Assembly: GCF_000421165.1 (NCBI RefSeq)
Contig: NZ_ATWI01000009.1
Location: 744,001 to 808,000 of the forward strand
DNA length: 64,000 nt
From: Marinobacter daepoensis DSM 16072
GTDB lineage: Bacteria > Pseudomonadota > Gammaproteobacteria > Pseudomonadales > Oleiphilaceae
Reading direction: 5' to 3'
In this document: positions 36,271 to 45,774 of the stretch, piece by piece
Layout of the letters: each line of letters opens with the position of its first letter
How positions within the stretch are numbered: the first letter of the stretch is position 1
Notes under the pieces: generated by a model
What the model was told of the DNA's origin: nothing
Database searches by the model: none
Seen by the model: only the letters and a program-made list of their open reading frames with translations
Made by a program: the position numbers and the translations under genes

Positions 36271-36996
36271 ATGCACACCACCATCCGGTTCGCAGTGTCA
36301 GCGTTGATGGCACTGACCCTGCAACCAACACCTTCGTCAGCAAACGAATTGCCGACGAAGGTGCAAATCGCAGTTATTGACAACATTCCCAGCGCCAATG
36401 CGGCACAGCAACTGCTTGAGGCCGCATACCAGCGACTGAACATCCACATGACGACACTGCACGTGCCGTCCCGCCGCGCCTTGTTAATGGCAGATAACGG
36501 AGACCTTGATGGCGATCTGTTTCGCATTGATTCTGTGGCGGAGGCCTACCCCAACCTGCTCCGGGTTCCTTTCCCGCTGCTCAATGGCAAGCTCCATGCC
36601 GTAGTTCGTGACCCGGGAATAAGTCAACTGCCAGCGTCCTCGGCTGAAAGCCCGTTGAAAGTAGCTATTCTCAGGGGCGTCATCATTGCAGAGAAAACCG
36701 CGGACGCCCTCGGGATGGAGCCAGTCCATGCAGAAAACTACGATCAGATTCGCACGCTGCTGGAACTGAATCGGGTAGACCTCGCATTCGTCGCTGATAT
36801 CGAAGGCATTACTCCGCTGGCGAATGACGCATGGGCCGGGCTCCATGCATTGCCAAACCCAATCGTAACTTTTACCCTTCATCATTACCTCAATCAAAGG
36901 CATGTTCGGCTGGCCGGTGCGCTAGCCGACGTTCTGGCCCAGCTCGAACGAGAAGGTGTAAAATCCGGCATTCTCAAGTCAGTTCGGGGAGAGTGA
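36271..36996 (+). CDS. Periplasmic solute-binding protein (family 3 type), no cognate transporter nearby
   Basis: A 241-residue protein with signal peptide (1-24, SSANE cleavage) and a type 2 periplasmic-binding fold: VQIAVIDNIPSANAAQQLLEAAYQRL near the start, LDGDLFRIDSVAEAYPNLLRV, then KVAILRGVIIAE and a second-lobe DLAFVADIEG. It resembles the small amino-acid-type receptors that occur without permease genes. Ligand unknown. It follows mgsA by 75 bp and precedes a nitronate monooxygenase gene by 48 bp on the same strand. Confidence 0.8.
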   Translation: MHTTIRFAVSALMALTLQPTPSSANELPTKVQIAVIDNIPSANAAQQLLEAAYQRLNIHMTTLHVPSRRALLMADNGDLDGDLFRIDSVAEAYPNLLRVPFPLLNGKLHAVVRDPGISQLPASSAESPLKVAILRGVIIAEKTADALGMEPVHAENYDQIRTLLELNRVDLAFVADIEGITPLANDAWAGLHALPNPIVTFTLHHYLNQRHVRLAGALADVLAQLEREGVKSGILKSVRGE

Positions 36997-37044
36997 GGCC
37001 CAATCCATAGCGGTCCGCAGGGCACCGTATTTTATAGGGGGTGT

Positions 37045-38097
37045 ATGGTGAGACCATCAAACGAGTTTCGGATCATCGACATGCTGGGCATCGAAAAGCC
37101 CATCATTCAGGCTCCTATGGCGGGGGTGCAGGACCACCACTTGGCCGCAGCCGTTTCTAACGCAGGAGGCCTGGGCTCTCTCCCCTGCGCCATGCTGACG
37201 CCAGACGCTCTGAGCCGTGAACTCGAAGCGCTGAACGCAGCCACCAGCCGCCCATACAACCTCAATTTCTTCGCGCATACACCACCGGAGCCGGACCCTG
37301 AACAGGAAGCCCTCTGGCGCCAGGCACTGGCGCCCTATTACGCTAAGTTCGGGATAGACCCTGCAAGTATCAGCAGTGGTCCGGGACGTTTACCATTCAA
37401 TGAGGAATCGGCCACCATCGTCGAAACCTTTCGTCCAGCCGTCGTCAGCTTTCACTTCGGACTACCGGAACCCAGGTTGCTGGAGCGGGTTAAGCAAGCC
37501 GGAGCCAAGGTTTTCTCCACCGCCACCACCGTTGAAGAGGCCATATGGCTGGAACAACACGGGGCCGATGCGGTGATAGCGCAGGGCCTGGAAGCTGGTG
37601 GACACCGAGGTATTTTCCTCACCCGAGACCTGACGACACAAATGGGCACTTTCGCTCTACTGCCACAAATTGTTGACGCAGTGAAGCTTCCGGTCATCGC
37701 CGCTGGCGGCATTGCAGATGCCCAAGGTGTTCAGGCAACCTTGACGCTGGGAGCCTCGGCGGCCCAGATTGGCACCGCGTTCTTGCTGTGTCACGAAGCC
37801 ACGACCCGCCCCCTGCACCGCCAAGCGCTGAAAAGCTCCGCCGCCCGACATACCACCATAACCAACCTGTTTTCAGGAGGCCCCGCCCGAGGCATTGTGA
37901 ACCAAGTCATTCGGGATCTTGGCCCCATCGCCCCCCAAGCACCAGCGTTCCCACTGGCAACCAACGCCATCACCCCCCTCCGAACCGCCGCTGAGGAAAG
38001 AGGCTCCGGTGACTTTTCGCCGTTGTGGTCCGGACAAAACGCCCAGGGATGCCGGGAAACCAGCGCCGGAGACATGGTCAAGGTGCTTTCGCCCTAA
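37045..38097 (+). CDS. Nitronate monooxygenase (class I, FMN)
   Basis: A 350-residue TIM-barrel flavoenzyme of the NMO/2-nitropropane dioxygenase family; it oxidises toxic propionate-3-nitronate and similar nitronates. Seen: PIIQAPMAGVQDHHLAAAVSNAGGLGSLP at the N-terminus (motif starting near residue 18), the catalytic-His region GLEAGGHRG, AAGGIADAQGV and LGASAAQIGTAFLLCHE phosphate-binding loops. GGGGG precedes ATG 37045. It overlaps the convergent mak gene by 20 bp. Confidence 0.92.
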   Translation: MVRPSNEFRIIDMLGIEKPIIQAPMAGVQDHHLAAAVSNAGGLGSLPCAMLTPDALSRELEALNAATSRPYNLNFFAHTPPEPDPEQEALWRQALAPYYAKFGIDPASISSGPGRLPFNEESATIVETFRPAVVSFHFGLPEPRLLERVKQAGAKVFSTATTVEEAIWLEQHGADAVIAQGLEAGGHRGIFLTRDLTTQMGTFALLPQIVDAVKLPVIAAGGIADAQGVQATLTLGASAAQIGTAFLLCHEATTRPLHRQALKSSAARHTTITNLFSGGPARGIVNQVIRDLGPIAPQAPAFPLATNAITPLRTAAEERGSGDFSPLWSGQNAQGCRETSAGDMVKVLSP

Positions 38098-39016
38098 GAG
38101 GGGGGCACTCGCTCCCCAACCAGGCAGCCCCACGGACTCCACTGGAGTCACCGTGATCCGCCCGAACCACGGGGGTATGGCACTCCGCGCCAAACACGTA
38201 CTTAGGCAGCAGGGCTGGCAATTCCCGGTATATTTCCCCGACATTGCTCATGCCTCCGCCCAAGACAATGATATCCGGGTCAACTACGTTGATGACAGCC
38301 GCGAGACCTCGGGCAAGGTGCACCAGATATTGATCAAAGGTTTCACGAGCGCCCCGGCCGCCCTGTCGTGCCTCCTCGACCAGAATGTGAGCAGGGACTT
38401 GCCGGCCGGTGCGCAGCTGGTGGGTAAGAGAAAGGCCTGTTCCAGACAGGAAGGTTTCGTTGCAACCGTATCGGCCACAGAAACAGGGACGCTGCAGAAG
38501 CTCGGCTTCTGCGGTCCAGGCCAGCGGGTTGTGCCCCCACTCTCCGGCGACACCGTTAGGCCCCGTTAATAGGGTTCCATTTACGCTGAGGCCGGCACCA
38601 CAACCGGTGCCCAGAATGGCCGCAAAAACCGTCTGATAACCCTGGCCCGCACCATCGGTTGCCTCAGACAGCGCCAGGCAGTTTGCGTCGTTAGTCAACG
38701 TCAGCGGCCTTTGCAGTCTCTGCCGCAAATGGTCCTGCATCGGCTGACCGTTTATCCATGTGGAATTACCGTTTTTTACGCAACCAGTCACTCGGGATAC
38801 GCTTCCGGGAATACCAACGCCCACGGGAATCCCATCCACACCCGCAAAGCTCTCTGCTTCTCTTACCAGGGCACAAATTGTGTTCAGAGTCTCTTCATAG
38901 TCACCACTTCTGATGGCTACGCGCTTGCGAAAATGTTCCTGGCTTTGCCGGTCCATCAAAACCACTTCGGTTTTGGTGCCCCCCAAGTCAATGCCGATCA
39001 GCCAGCCGCTTCTCAT
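38078..39016 (-). CDS. mak: Fructokinase, ROK family
   Basis: A 312-residue ROK sugar kinase closest in memory to E. coli Mak (manno(fructo)kinase), which makes fructose-6-phosphate. Seen: ATP loop GIDLGGTKTEVVLMD, VGIPGSVS, NGNSTWINGQP, NDANCLALSEA with catalytic Asp, and the zinc motif beginning GHNPLAW and continuing CFCGRYGCNE. The high match of HGDSSGVRGAAWL near the C-terminus supports Mak rather than NagK or a repressor; no DNA-binding domain. I chose ATG 39016; an upstream ATG at 39064 adds 16 residues. Confidence 0.88.
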   Translation of the reverse strand: MRSGWLIGIDLGGTKTEVVLMDRQSQEHFRKRVAIRSGDYEETLNTICALVREAESFAGVDGIPVGVGIPGSVSRVTGCVKNGNSTWINGQPMQDHLRQRLQRPLTLTNDANCLALSEATDGAGQGYQTVFAAILGTGCGAGLSVNGTLLTGPNGVAGEWGHNPLAWTAEAELLQRPCFCGRYGCNETFLSGTGLSLTHQLRTGRQVPAHILVEEARQGGRGARETFDQYLVHLARGLAAVINVVDPDIIVLGGGMSNVGEIYRELPALLPKYVFGAECHTPVVRADHGDSSGVRGAAWLGSECPPLRAKAP

Positions 39017-39168
39017 GTCGCTCTCACCGTCTAACGGGTTCGTGAAAACTACCGGGTTATCCATAAGGCGCTTAAGCTTTATCGGAAATCCCTGTTTGCC
39101 TTGATTTTCGTCAACCCCTATTATCCGGCCCCCTCATAACGCACCAATTCAGGGCATTCACAGGCAGC

Positions 39169-39801
39169 ATGGGACGTAAAAACGAACAGCTTCGCTGGCA
39201 GCTGGCCAAAGGTCTGGTTCAGGCGCTGCATCTGGAGCGACTGGCAAGCAAATACAGTCGAACCACGGTGATGGCGGTGTTTAACCTGATCAATGGCGGT
39301 TTCAGTATCGCGTTGGTAGCCTTTGTTGCACTGATCACACAAGAGGCGTTCATTTTCCCATCTCTTGGGGCGACAGCCTTTATTCTTTTTTATGTCCCCC
39401 TGGCCCAACCTGCTTCCCCAAGAAATACACTCTGCGGGCACCTGACCGGCGCTTTGATGGGGTTGCTGGCCCTGTACATTTTCGGGCTGCAAGGGCAACC
39501 CTCCGCTTTCACAACCGGGGTTGATTTGCCGCGAGTCGGCGCCGCGGCCCTGTCCCTGGGGCTAACCAGTTGCCTGATGGTGGTGTTTCGGGTGGCTCAC
39601 CCTCCAGCGGGCGCTACCGCCTTGATTGTCTCTCTGGGCCTCATGCCCGACCCGGCGCAACTGCCCATCCTGATGGCGGGGGTCGCGCTGTTGCTCGCGC
39701 ATGCTTTCTTGATGAACCGGCTGGCCGGAATCCCCTATCCTCTCTGGTCCGCAGCCCCAGAACCCGTATTGCCACAGCACCAGGCATCCAGGGCCGACTA
39801 A
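39169..39801 (+). CDS. HPP-family inner-membrane protein
   Basis: A 210-residue protein with five or six TM helices and the HPP signature AHPPAGATAL (about 143-152). Other members have been linked to nitrite transport in plastids, but the bacterial role is not settled. An early segment FPSLGATAFILFY resembles the second HPP half. It converges on ydbL with 8 bp between stops. Confidence 0.88.
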   Translation: MGRKNEQLRWQLAKGLVQALHLERLASKYSRTTVMAVFNLINGGFSIALVAFVALITQEAFIFPSLGATAFILFYVPLAQPASPRNTLCGHLTGALMGLLALYIFGLQGQPSAFTTGVDLPRVGAAALSLGLTSCLMVVFRVAHPPAGATALIVSLGLMPDPAQLPILMAGVALLLAHAFLMNRLAGIPYPLWSAAPEPVLPQHQASRAD

Positions 39802-39809
39802 CCGCCCGG

Positions 39810-40154
39810 TTATTTCCTGACCCACTTCCCGTTCATCAACACAAACTGGCCAGAGGGGGTTTTTTCAATCGCTTTCTGGCCAGCAACGGTTTCAACCTGC
39901 GTAACCGAAATGCTGTGTTTCTCCGCAATACGAGTGTATTCAGCCCGGCGCGCATTGTTGATGGCCTGAACAACGGCTGATGCGTCCCCTCCCGCCTTGA
40001 CCACGTCGAGATACCCCGTTGGGGTTTCACCAATCAGGCCTTGCTGTTTAAAGCCATCCAGTTTCTGCTTGGCTTCGTCGAGTCCTATCGCCAGCGCTGG
40101 CAGCGTAATGGCCAACGCCATAATAAAGGCACTCAGTTGTATAAGTCGTCTCAT
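39810..40154 (-). CDS. ydbL: YdbL, DUF1318 periplasmic protein
   Basis: A 114-residue protein with signal peptide (cleavage near ALA) and a small helical domain containing KQQGLIGETPTGYLDV, as in E. coli YdbL. It is the periplasmic partner of YdbH and YnbE, which form an intermembrane bridge for phospholipids; YdbL acts as a chaperone-like modulator of YdbH-YnbE. ATG ambiguity: ATGATG at 40157/40154, with GGGGGAG just upstream; the second gives normal spacing. Third gene of ydbH-ynbE-ydbL. Confidence 0.88.
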   Translation of the reverse strand: MRRLIQLSAFIMALAITLPALAIGLDEAKQKLDGFKQQGLIGETPTGYLDVVKAGGDASAVVQAINNARRAEYTRIAEKHSISVTQVETVAGQKAIEKTPSGQFVLMNGKWVRK

Positions 40155-40195
40155 CATCTCCCCCTTGATCACGCCGTCTACCCGATTCGGTTTGC

Positions 40196-40411
40196 TCAGA
40201 ACAGCCCTTGCTCGCTGAACAGTTCATCCACTTCTTTATCAACCTTCACGTAGATCTCATGCTGGATTTTTACGTTCAGGTTGACGGTAATAGGCTCTTT
40301 CGGTGCCGCCATCTGCACGGTTGGCGTACAGGCGAATAACGCCAGCGGCAGCATCAAAAGCACCCATGCCCTGGCCAGCTGCGACCGGCTCCAATACCCC
40401 AGGTTAATCAT
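40196..40411 (-). CDS. ynbE: YnbE, small outer-membrane lipoprotein
   Basis: A 71-residue lipoprotein with lipobox LFAC (lipid Cys about residue 28) followed by TPTVQMAAPKEPITVNLNVKIQHEI, matching E. coli YnbE. YnbE multimers are thought to stack on the C-terminal end of YdbH by beta-strand addition at the outer membrane. Its ATG overlaps the ydbH stop by 4 bp. Confidence 0.9.
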   Translation of the reverse strand: MINLGYWSRSQLARAWVLLMLPLALFACTPTVQMAAPKEPITVNLNVKIQHEIYVKVDKEVDELFSEQGLF

Positions 40412-41928
40412 GGCACTGCCTCCTGCCCGGATTGTTTCAGCCGTTCCCGGACCCTCTCCGTAACGGCCTCGTTGACTCGACCACTCAGCTGCAGACTGGT
40501 TAACAAGGCGGGAATATCTTCTTCAAGATTAATGTTCAACACAACGGGTTGCCCACCCCGGTAATCCGGGTTTTCACCTTCCAGTTTTACACCGAGGCTC
40601 AGTTTGCCTTTCTCATCGTAGTGTATCGTGCTGCTCAATACCGAATAGTGAAAGTTTTGCAAAGCTTGCACAACCAACGCCATCGCATCACTGCCACCCA
40701 ACAGGGCTCGCAAGCGATCGGCGGGCATAGTCAGAACGCCACCGGGAGCCTCTGCGAACAACGTGCCCCGTTCAACCTCCACCCCGCTTTGCGTTACCCG
40801 TATCGGAAGCCGTCCCGTAAGTCTGCCGGTTCCCGACAGCCCTTCCGTTGGATAAAGCTGGAGCACTCGTTCAAGGGACAGGTCGTACACTTCGAGAGGC
40901 AAGTGCCAGGGTTGTGCCGAGAAATCGACGGTACGAGGAGCAATTCGAAGCCGCCCGCCAAGAAAATCGGCGGTCGCCTGATGAAGAGCAAGCTTTCCGG
41001 CCAGCGGCGAAGCAACTTCCGCTTGATAATCGGCCAACAGGCGAATCGGCCCGACACCAATGCCAGAGTCCACCTCTTTCACCCAAAAATCACGCAAACC
41101 AGCGGATACTTCTCCGTCTTCCAGGCCCAACAGAAGGCGCCCGCTCAGCCCCGTAACGGCGGTACGATCAACAATCCCGGAAACTTCGGTGAACTCAAGA
41201 CGGGCATCAAGTGTCAACGGTGCTCCGGGCTGAATACGCAGGCTCGTTTCCAGCACCAGCTCACCAGAGTCCAGCGACAGCAACTCTGGCCAGTCGTTGA
41301 GTGTGGCCGACAACACGTTACCAGCCGCTTGAGCAGCCCCGGACAGACGAAGATTGGCTATCACTTCGTCGTCAAACTGATTGCGCAGAGAAAGGTCCAG
41401 CGCCAGCCCCGCCCCGGACTCCAGCCGGCCATTTAACTCCAGCCCGGCCAGCGCTCCGTGCACCATTCCCTCAAACCTCCACCGCTGCGGGATCAGTCTC
41501 GGGTGAGTCAATTCGCCTATGTCGAAGCTCAGCTGCCCGTCGATCCTGGTGCGCTCCGGCAATGGATCGGAACCACCCAGCTCCACGGTCAGGCCGACCC
41601 CATCCAGGTTAACCCGGACGTTATGTAATTCAACGCCGGGGCCATCGACCCGCCCTATCGCCAGATGGGAGCCCGGCTTGAAGGTTACCCGTAGCTGCTC
41701 AGAACTCGCTTGTATGGAATTGACAACCTTTGCCCGTATCCCCACGGCCTTCCAGGCATCGTTTTCGTAATCCGGCAAATCAATATCCATTCGCCCCTGC
41801 TGGAGCGCAAACGACCAGCCCCCCCCATAAACCGGCTGTGCAAGCATGACACAGAGAAGAATGGCCCAGAGGCAAGAGCGAAGAACCTTTGTCACGAATA
41901 TCATGGGTGGCGGTCTGCACAGGGTCAT
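40408..41928 (-). CDS. ydbH: YdbH, AsmA-like intermembrane lipid-transport protein (short form)
   Basis: A 506-residue member of the AsmA-like/YdbH family; E. coli YdbH is about 880 residues, so this is a markedly shorter form. The N-terminal hydrophobic segment (about 13-34) anchors it, and the rest is beta-rich repeat with repeated LxGRLxxxL-type strands, ending with the conserved C-terminal region (RGGQPVVLNINLEEDIPALLTSLQLSGRVNEAV). It would form a hydrophobic groove through the periplasm. Start is ATG 41928 or TTG 41931, both behind GGAAA. Operon with ynbE and ydbL; divergent from dusA. Confidence 0.85.
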   Translation of the reverse strand: MTLCRPPPMIFVTKVLRSCLWAILLCVMLAQPVYGGGWSFALQQGRMDIDLPDYENDAWKAVGIRAKVVNSIQASSEQLRVTFKPGSHLAIGRVDGPGVELHNVRVNLDGVGLTVELGGSDPLPERTRIDGQLSFDIGELTHPRLIPQRWRFEGMVHGALAGLELNGRLESGAGLALDLSLRNQFDDEVIANLRLSGAAQAAGNVLSATLNDWPELLSLDSGELVLETSLRIQPGAPLTLDARLEFTEVSGIVDRTAVTGLSGRLLLGLEDGEVSAGLRDFWVKEVDSGIGVGPIRLLADYQAEVASPLAGKLALHQATADFLGGRLRIAPRTVDFSAQPWHLPLEVYDLSLERVLQLYPTEGLSGTGRLTGRLPIRVTQSGVEVERGTLFAEAPGGVLTMPADRLRALLGGSDAMALVVQALQNFHYSVLSSTIHYDEKGKLSLGVKLEGENPDYRGGQPVVLNINLEEDIPALLTSLQLSGRVNEAVTERVRERLKQSGQEAVP

Positions 41929-42059
41929 CAAGCGTTTCCGTTTCGTCTGGTTGCGCCATGCGGACAGAATACAAACCGGCTGAGGATACTACGGAGGCTG
42001 AGTCTGTGACATTTCATGGTAAACTCCATCCCCTAAATACTCCTGTGTTCCTGATCGCC

Positions 42060-43073
42060 ATGACTTTTCACCAGCCCTCTGTTTCAGCTCTGTCCCGCCG
42101 CTTTTCCGTTGCCCCCATGATGGACTGGACAACGCCACATTTTCGTTACCTTGCCCGAATACTCAGCAAGCGTGCACTGCTGTATACGGAAATGGTGACT
42201 ACCGGTGCTCTGGTCCATGGCGATACCGAGCGGTTTCTCCGCCACGACGCGTCAGAGTACCCCCTGGCCCTGCAACTCGGCGGCAGCAATGCCAATGAGC
42301 TGGCTCATTGCGCTCGACTGGCGCAGCAGTTCGGGTTCAGCGAGGTTAATCTGAACGTCGGCTGCCCGAGCGACCGGGTGCAAAATAACATGATTGGCGC
42401 CTGTCTGATGGGCCACCCCGGTAAAGTCGCCGAGGGCGTGGCTGCGATGAGAGAGGCCACGGATATCCCCGTTACCGTCAAGCACCGCATCGGCATCAAC
42501 GGTCGGGAATCGTGGGACCATCTGTGTGAGTTCATCGAAACCGTTTCGGCAGCAGGTTGCCAGACCTTCATCGTACACGCCCGGATCGCCATTCTGGAGG
42601 GGCTGAGCCCCAAAGAAAACCGGGACATCCCGCCACTGAAGTACGATTGGGTCTACCGCCTGAAACAAGCCTACCCACACCTCGAGATCATCATCAACGG
42701 CGGCATCAAAACCTTTGAGGAGTGCCACCAGCATCTGGAGCACACCGACGGGGTGATGCTGGGCCGAGAGGCTTACCACAACCCATGGCTGCTCGCCGAT
42801 GTGGATACCGAGTTCTTTGGTGAGCAACCAGCAGTGAACAACCGACACGAGGCCTTACAGGCCATGTTTCCCTTCATCCAGCAGGAACTGGACAGGGGGG
42901 TCTATCTCACGCACATCACTCGCCACCTTATGGGATTGTTTCTCGGGCAGCCTGGGGGCAGGCAGTTCAGGCGCCATCTGAGCGAAAATGCCAACAAACC
43001 GGGCTCCGGCCTGGAAGTGATTGAACAGGCCCTGTCAAAAGTCCGGGAACCGGAACCCAGTCTGGCAAGCTGA
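42060..43073 (+). CDS. dusA: tRNA-dihydrouridine(20/20a) synthase
   Basis: An FMN enzyme that reduces uridine 20 and 20a in the tRNA D-loop. 337 residues. Seen: FSVAPMMDWT, LYTEMVTTGA, catalytic Cys102 in NVGCPSDRVQNN (the DusA subgroup motif), KHRIGIN and NGGIKT for phosphate, MLGREAYHNPW. I start at ATG 42060 rather than at upstream in-frame starts, which would encode a long leader outside the family. Divergent from ydbH. Confidence 0.95.
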   Translation: MTFHQPSVSALSRRFSVAPMMDWTTPHFRYLARILSKRALLYTEMVTTGALVHGDTERFLRHDASEYPLALQLGGSNANELAHCARLAQQFGFSEVNLNVGCPSDRVQNNMIGACLMGHPGKVAEGVAAMREATDIPVTVKHRIGINGRESWDHLCEFIETVSAAGCQTFIVHARIAILEGLSPKENRDIPPLKYDWVYRLKQAYPHLEIIINGGIKTFEECHQHLEHTDGVMLGREAYHNPWLLADVDTEFFGEQPAVNNRHEALQAMFPFIQQELDRGVYLTHITRHLMGLFLGQPGGRQFRRHLSENANKPGSGLEVIEQALSKVREPEPSLAS

Positions 43074-43190
43074 CCAGCCCCTTACCTTTTGTTGTCTTGT
43101 TCCTGTCGTAAGCTGCCGTTATTGTAGGCGTTATGCAGGCATTGCGGACGAATGCCACAATAACACCGAACCACCGGGATGACGGGACGA

Positions 43191-44156
43191 ATGAACAGCA
43201 AACTGGAACAACTGAAAGCCATGACGACGGTTGTGGCAGATACAGGTGACATCGACGCTATCCGCCAGTGGCGCCCGGAAGACGCCACCACCAACCCCTC
43301 CCTGCTACTGAAAGCTGCAGCGTCCGAGGCTTACCGACCAATGCTTGAAAAAGCGGTAGATTATGCGGCCAGGCACGCCAGTTCCGACGCAGAGCAGCTG
43401 ATGGTGGCGACCGATATGCTGGCAGTGCTGGCGGGCAAAGAAATCCTGGGGCTGATTCCCGGCGTTGTCTCCACAGAAGTTGATGCGCGACTGTCGTTTG
43501 ACACCTCGGCCACCCTGGAACGAGCCCACAGGCTGGTGGATTTTTATGATCGTCAGGGTGTAGACACCAGCCGTGTCCTGATCAAGATTGCCTCCACCTG
43601 GGAGGGCATTCGGGCCGCCGAACAACTTGAGAAGGACGGCATCAGGTGCAATCTCACGCTGCTGTTTTCGTTCGTACAAGCCGTTGCCTGTGCCCAGGCA
43701 GGAGCCCACCTGATATCACCATTCGTGGGTCGCATTCTGGACTGGCACCTTGCCAGCACTGGTCGGGAAAGTTACCCCGCGGAAGACGATCCTGGCGTAC
43801 TTTCGGTAACGCGCATCTATAATTACTACAAGACCAACGGCTTTAACACCGTGGTTATGGGGGCCAGCTTCCGTAATACCGGCGAAATTGAAAGGCTGGC
43901 CGGTTGTGATCGGCTGACCATCAGCCCTGCTCTGCTGCACGAGCTGCAGGAAGATCAGGGCAGACTGACCCGCAGGCTCAGTCTGGATACGGCATCTTCA
44001 GCAGACAACCCGGGACAGGTTCACGAGAGACAGTTCCGGTGGGAATCCAATGAAGATGCCATGGCTACGGAGAAGCTGGCTGACGGCATTCGCCGTTTTG
44101 CCGCCGATCAGGTCGCGCTGGAACAACGGGTGCGCCAGCTCGCGCAGGCCGCCTGA
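43191..44156 (+). CDS. tal: Transaldolase
   Basis: Transfers dihydroxyacetone units between pentose-phosphate sugars in the cytoplasm. 321 residues, matching E. coli Tal[25 protein letters not shown], Schiff-base Lys132 in [11 protein letters not shown], and [13 protein letters not shown] 43191 fits the family N-terminus; ATG 43179 is 12 bp further up. The TerB gene follows 23 bp later. Confidence 0.96.
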   Translation: MNSKLEQLKAMTTVVADTGDIDAIRQWRPEDATTNPSLLLKAAASEAYRPMLEKAVDYAARHASSDAEQLMVATDMLAVLAGKEILGLIPGVVSTEVDARLSFDTSATLERAHRLVDFYDRQGVDTSRVLIKIASTWEGIRAAEQLEKDGIRCNLTLLFSFVQAVACAQAGAHLISPFVGRILDWHLASTGRESYPAEDDPGVLSVTRIYNYYKTNGFNTVVMGASFRNTGEIERLAGCDRLTISPALLHELQEDQGRLTRRLSLDTASSADNPGQVHERQFRWESNEDAMATEKLADGIRRFAADQVALEQRVRQLAQAA

Positions 44157-44179
44157 CATTCGTTGCAGAAAAGTGGTTC

Positions 44180-44632
44180 ATGATGATCGAACGCCTTAAA
44201 AAACTGTTTACTACTTCCGATTCCGAGCCTGTCAGGCCCGATGCTCATCAGCTGGCCGTGGCAGCCACGGCCCTGATGGTGCAGCTTTCGCGGGTGGATA
44301 ATCAGGAAGACGAGCGGGAGCTGAAAACCATTGTGGATTGTGCCGTCAAGGCACATCAGATTACCCGGGAAGAAGCAGAGGAGATCCTGAACGACGCTCT
44401 GGCCCACGCAGACGATGCCACATCGCTGTATCAGTTTACCGGGCAGATCAACGACCATCTGGATCAGCAACAAAAGCAGTCTCTGCTGGAAAGCATCTGG
44501 CGGGTTGCCTTTGCTGACGGCCGCATCGACAAATACGAGGAACATCTTATTCGTCGCATGGCCGACCTGCTGCATCTTAACCATCGGGAGTTTATGCAGG
44601 CCCGACACCGAGCGGAAGACGCCGCGCCCTGA
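44180..44632 (+). CDS. TerB-like (tellurite-resistance family) protein
   Basis: A 150-residue all-helical protein of the TerB/DjlA N-terminal fold, with two acidic metal-site-like turns: VDNQEDERELKTI and ADGRIDKYEEHLI. It is not part of a tellurite operon and its role is unknown. It could start at ATG 44180 or ATG 44183. It lies between tal and the DAHP-synthase-like gene on the same strand with 14 bp to the latter, so it is probably in one transcript with it. Confidence 0.82.
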   Translation: MMIERLKKLFTTSDSEPVRPDAHQLAVAATALMVQLSRVDNQEDERELKTIVDCAVKAHQITREEAEEILNDALAHADDATSLYQFTGQINDHLDQQQKQSLLESIWRVAFADGRIDKYEEHLIRRMADLLHLNHREFMQARHRAEDAAP

Positions 44633-44646
44633 CTCAAGGAGGTTCC

Positions 44647-45774
44647 ATGCTAGCCATTCTTCACCCAAATACCGCTCTTGATAGCGACGCTTACCGCCAG
44701 ACTATGGATTACCTCGAGCATCTTCCAGGGGTTAGCGTCAAGGTCCATGAAATACAGGGCGCCAGCCAGCGCCTGACAGAAATCTATTTGCTGGGTGACA
44801 CCAAATCTCTGGATAAGGACGACATCGAAGCCTTGCCTGCCGTGGAAAGGGCCATCCGGATTTCCGACGATTACCGTGTCCTTGGCCGCCACAAAGATGA
44901 CAAACGGCAGAGTGGATTTCACTACAATGGTGTGGAATTCAGCCAGAACAACCTGAACATCTTTGCCGGCCTGTGCGCGGTTGACGTGCCCGAACACGTC
45001 GAAATGATGCTACAGGCCCTGGAGGAGCATGGCGAAGTGTGCACCCGCATGGGGGCCTACAAACCGCGCACCAACCCCTACTCTTTTCAGGGTCATGGCA
45101 AGGGGTGCCTGCCCTGGGTATTCGAGAAGGCGGGAAAGCATGGCATTAAGGTCATCGCCATGGAAATCACCCACGAAAGCCACATCGAGGAAATTGACAC
45201 CTGCCTTGAGAAACTAGGCAGGCCAACCGGTGTCATGTTGCAGGTCGGCACCCGAAACACTCAGAATTTCGAGCTGCTCAAGGCCATCGGTCGGCAGCGC
45301 ACCTACCCGGTCTTGCTCAAGCGCGGGTTTGGCATAACGCTGAATGAGTCCCTGAACGCCGCCGAGTATCTCGCCAGCGAAGGCAATGCCAACGTCATTT
45401 TCTGTCTGCGCGGTATGAAAACCGAAGCGGGACTTCCACACCGGAACATGGTGGACTTCGCACATGTCCCAGCCGTCAAACGCCTTACCCGCATGCCCGT
45501 GTGTGTCGACCCCTCTCACTCCGTGGGCAGCCGGGAACAGGCTCCGGATGGTATCCTTGATGTCATGCACGCCACGGCACAGGGTGTGATTGCAGGCGCG
45601 AACATGGTTTTGGTCGACTTCCACCCCAAACCGGAAAAAGCTCTGGTTGATGGCCCGCAGGCGCTTCTCATGAACGAGCTCCCGGCCTATCTCGAAGACA
45701 TCCGTCTGTGTCACGACATCTGGAAAAAGCGCCAGGCCATTTACCAACGTCTCAGGGAAACCACCGCAGAATGA
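44647..45774 (+). CDS. DAHP synthase-like enzyme (type I-beta fold, divergent active site)
   Basis: A 375-residue protein of the 3-deoxy-7-phosphoheptulonate synthase type I-beta/KDO8PS group with an N-terminal ferredoxin-like domain (about 1-75). Conserved: GAYKPRTNPYSFQG (Lys139, Arg141), LLKRGF, CVDPSHSVGS (His291), HPKPEKALVDG. Altered from the family as I recall it: the metal-Cys region AGPCS is AGLCA (Cys110 kept), the usual Glu metal ligand (VEVHPE) is Asp324 in VDFHP, and CERG is CLRG. It probably still binds a metal and PEP-like substrate, but activity as a shikimate-pathway DAHP synthase is not assured. AAGGAGG precedes the ATG; the stop overlaps the next start by 4 bp. Confidence 0.8.
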   Translation: MLAILHPNTALDSDAYRQTMDYLEHLPGVSVKVHEIQGASQRLTEIYLLGDTKSLDKDDIEALPAVERAIRISDDYRVLGRHKDDKRQSGFHYNGVEFSQNNLNIFAGLCAVDVPEHVEMMLQALEEHGEVCTRMGAYKPRTNPYSFQGHGKGCLPWVFEKAGKHGIKVIAMEITHESHIEEIDTCLEKLGRPTGVMLQVGTRNTQNFELLKAIGRQRTYPVLLKRGFGITLNESLNAAEYLASEGNANVIFCLRGMKTEAGLPHRNMVDFAHVPAVKRLTRMPVCVDPSHSVGSREQAPDGILDVMHATAQGVIAGANMVLVDFHPKPEKALVDGPQALLMNELPAYLEDIRLCHDIWKKRQAIYQRLRETTAE

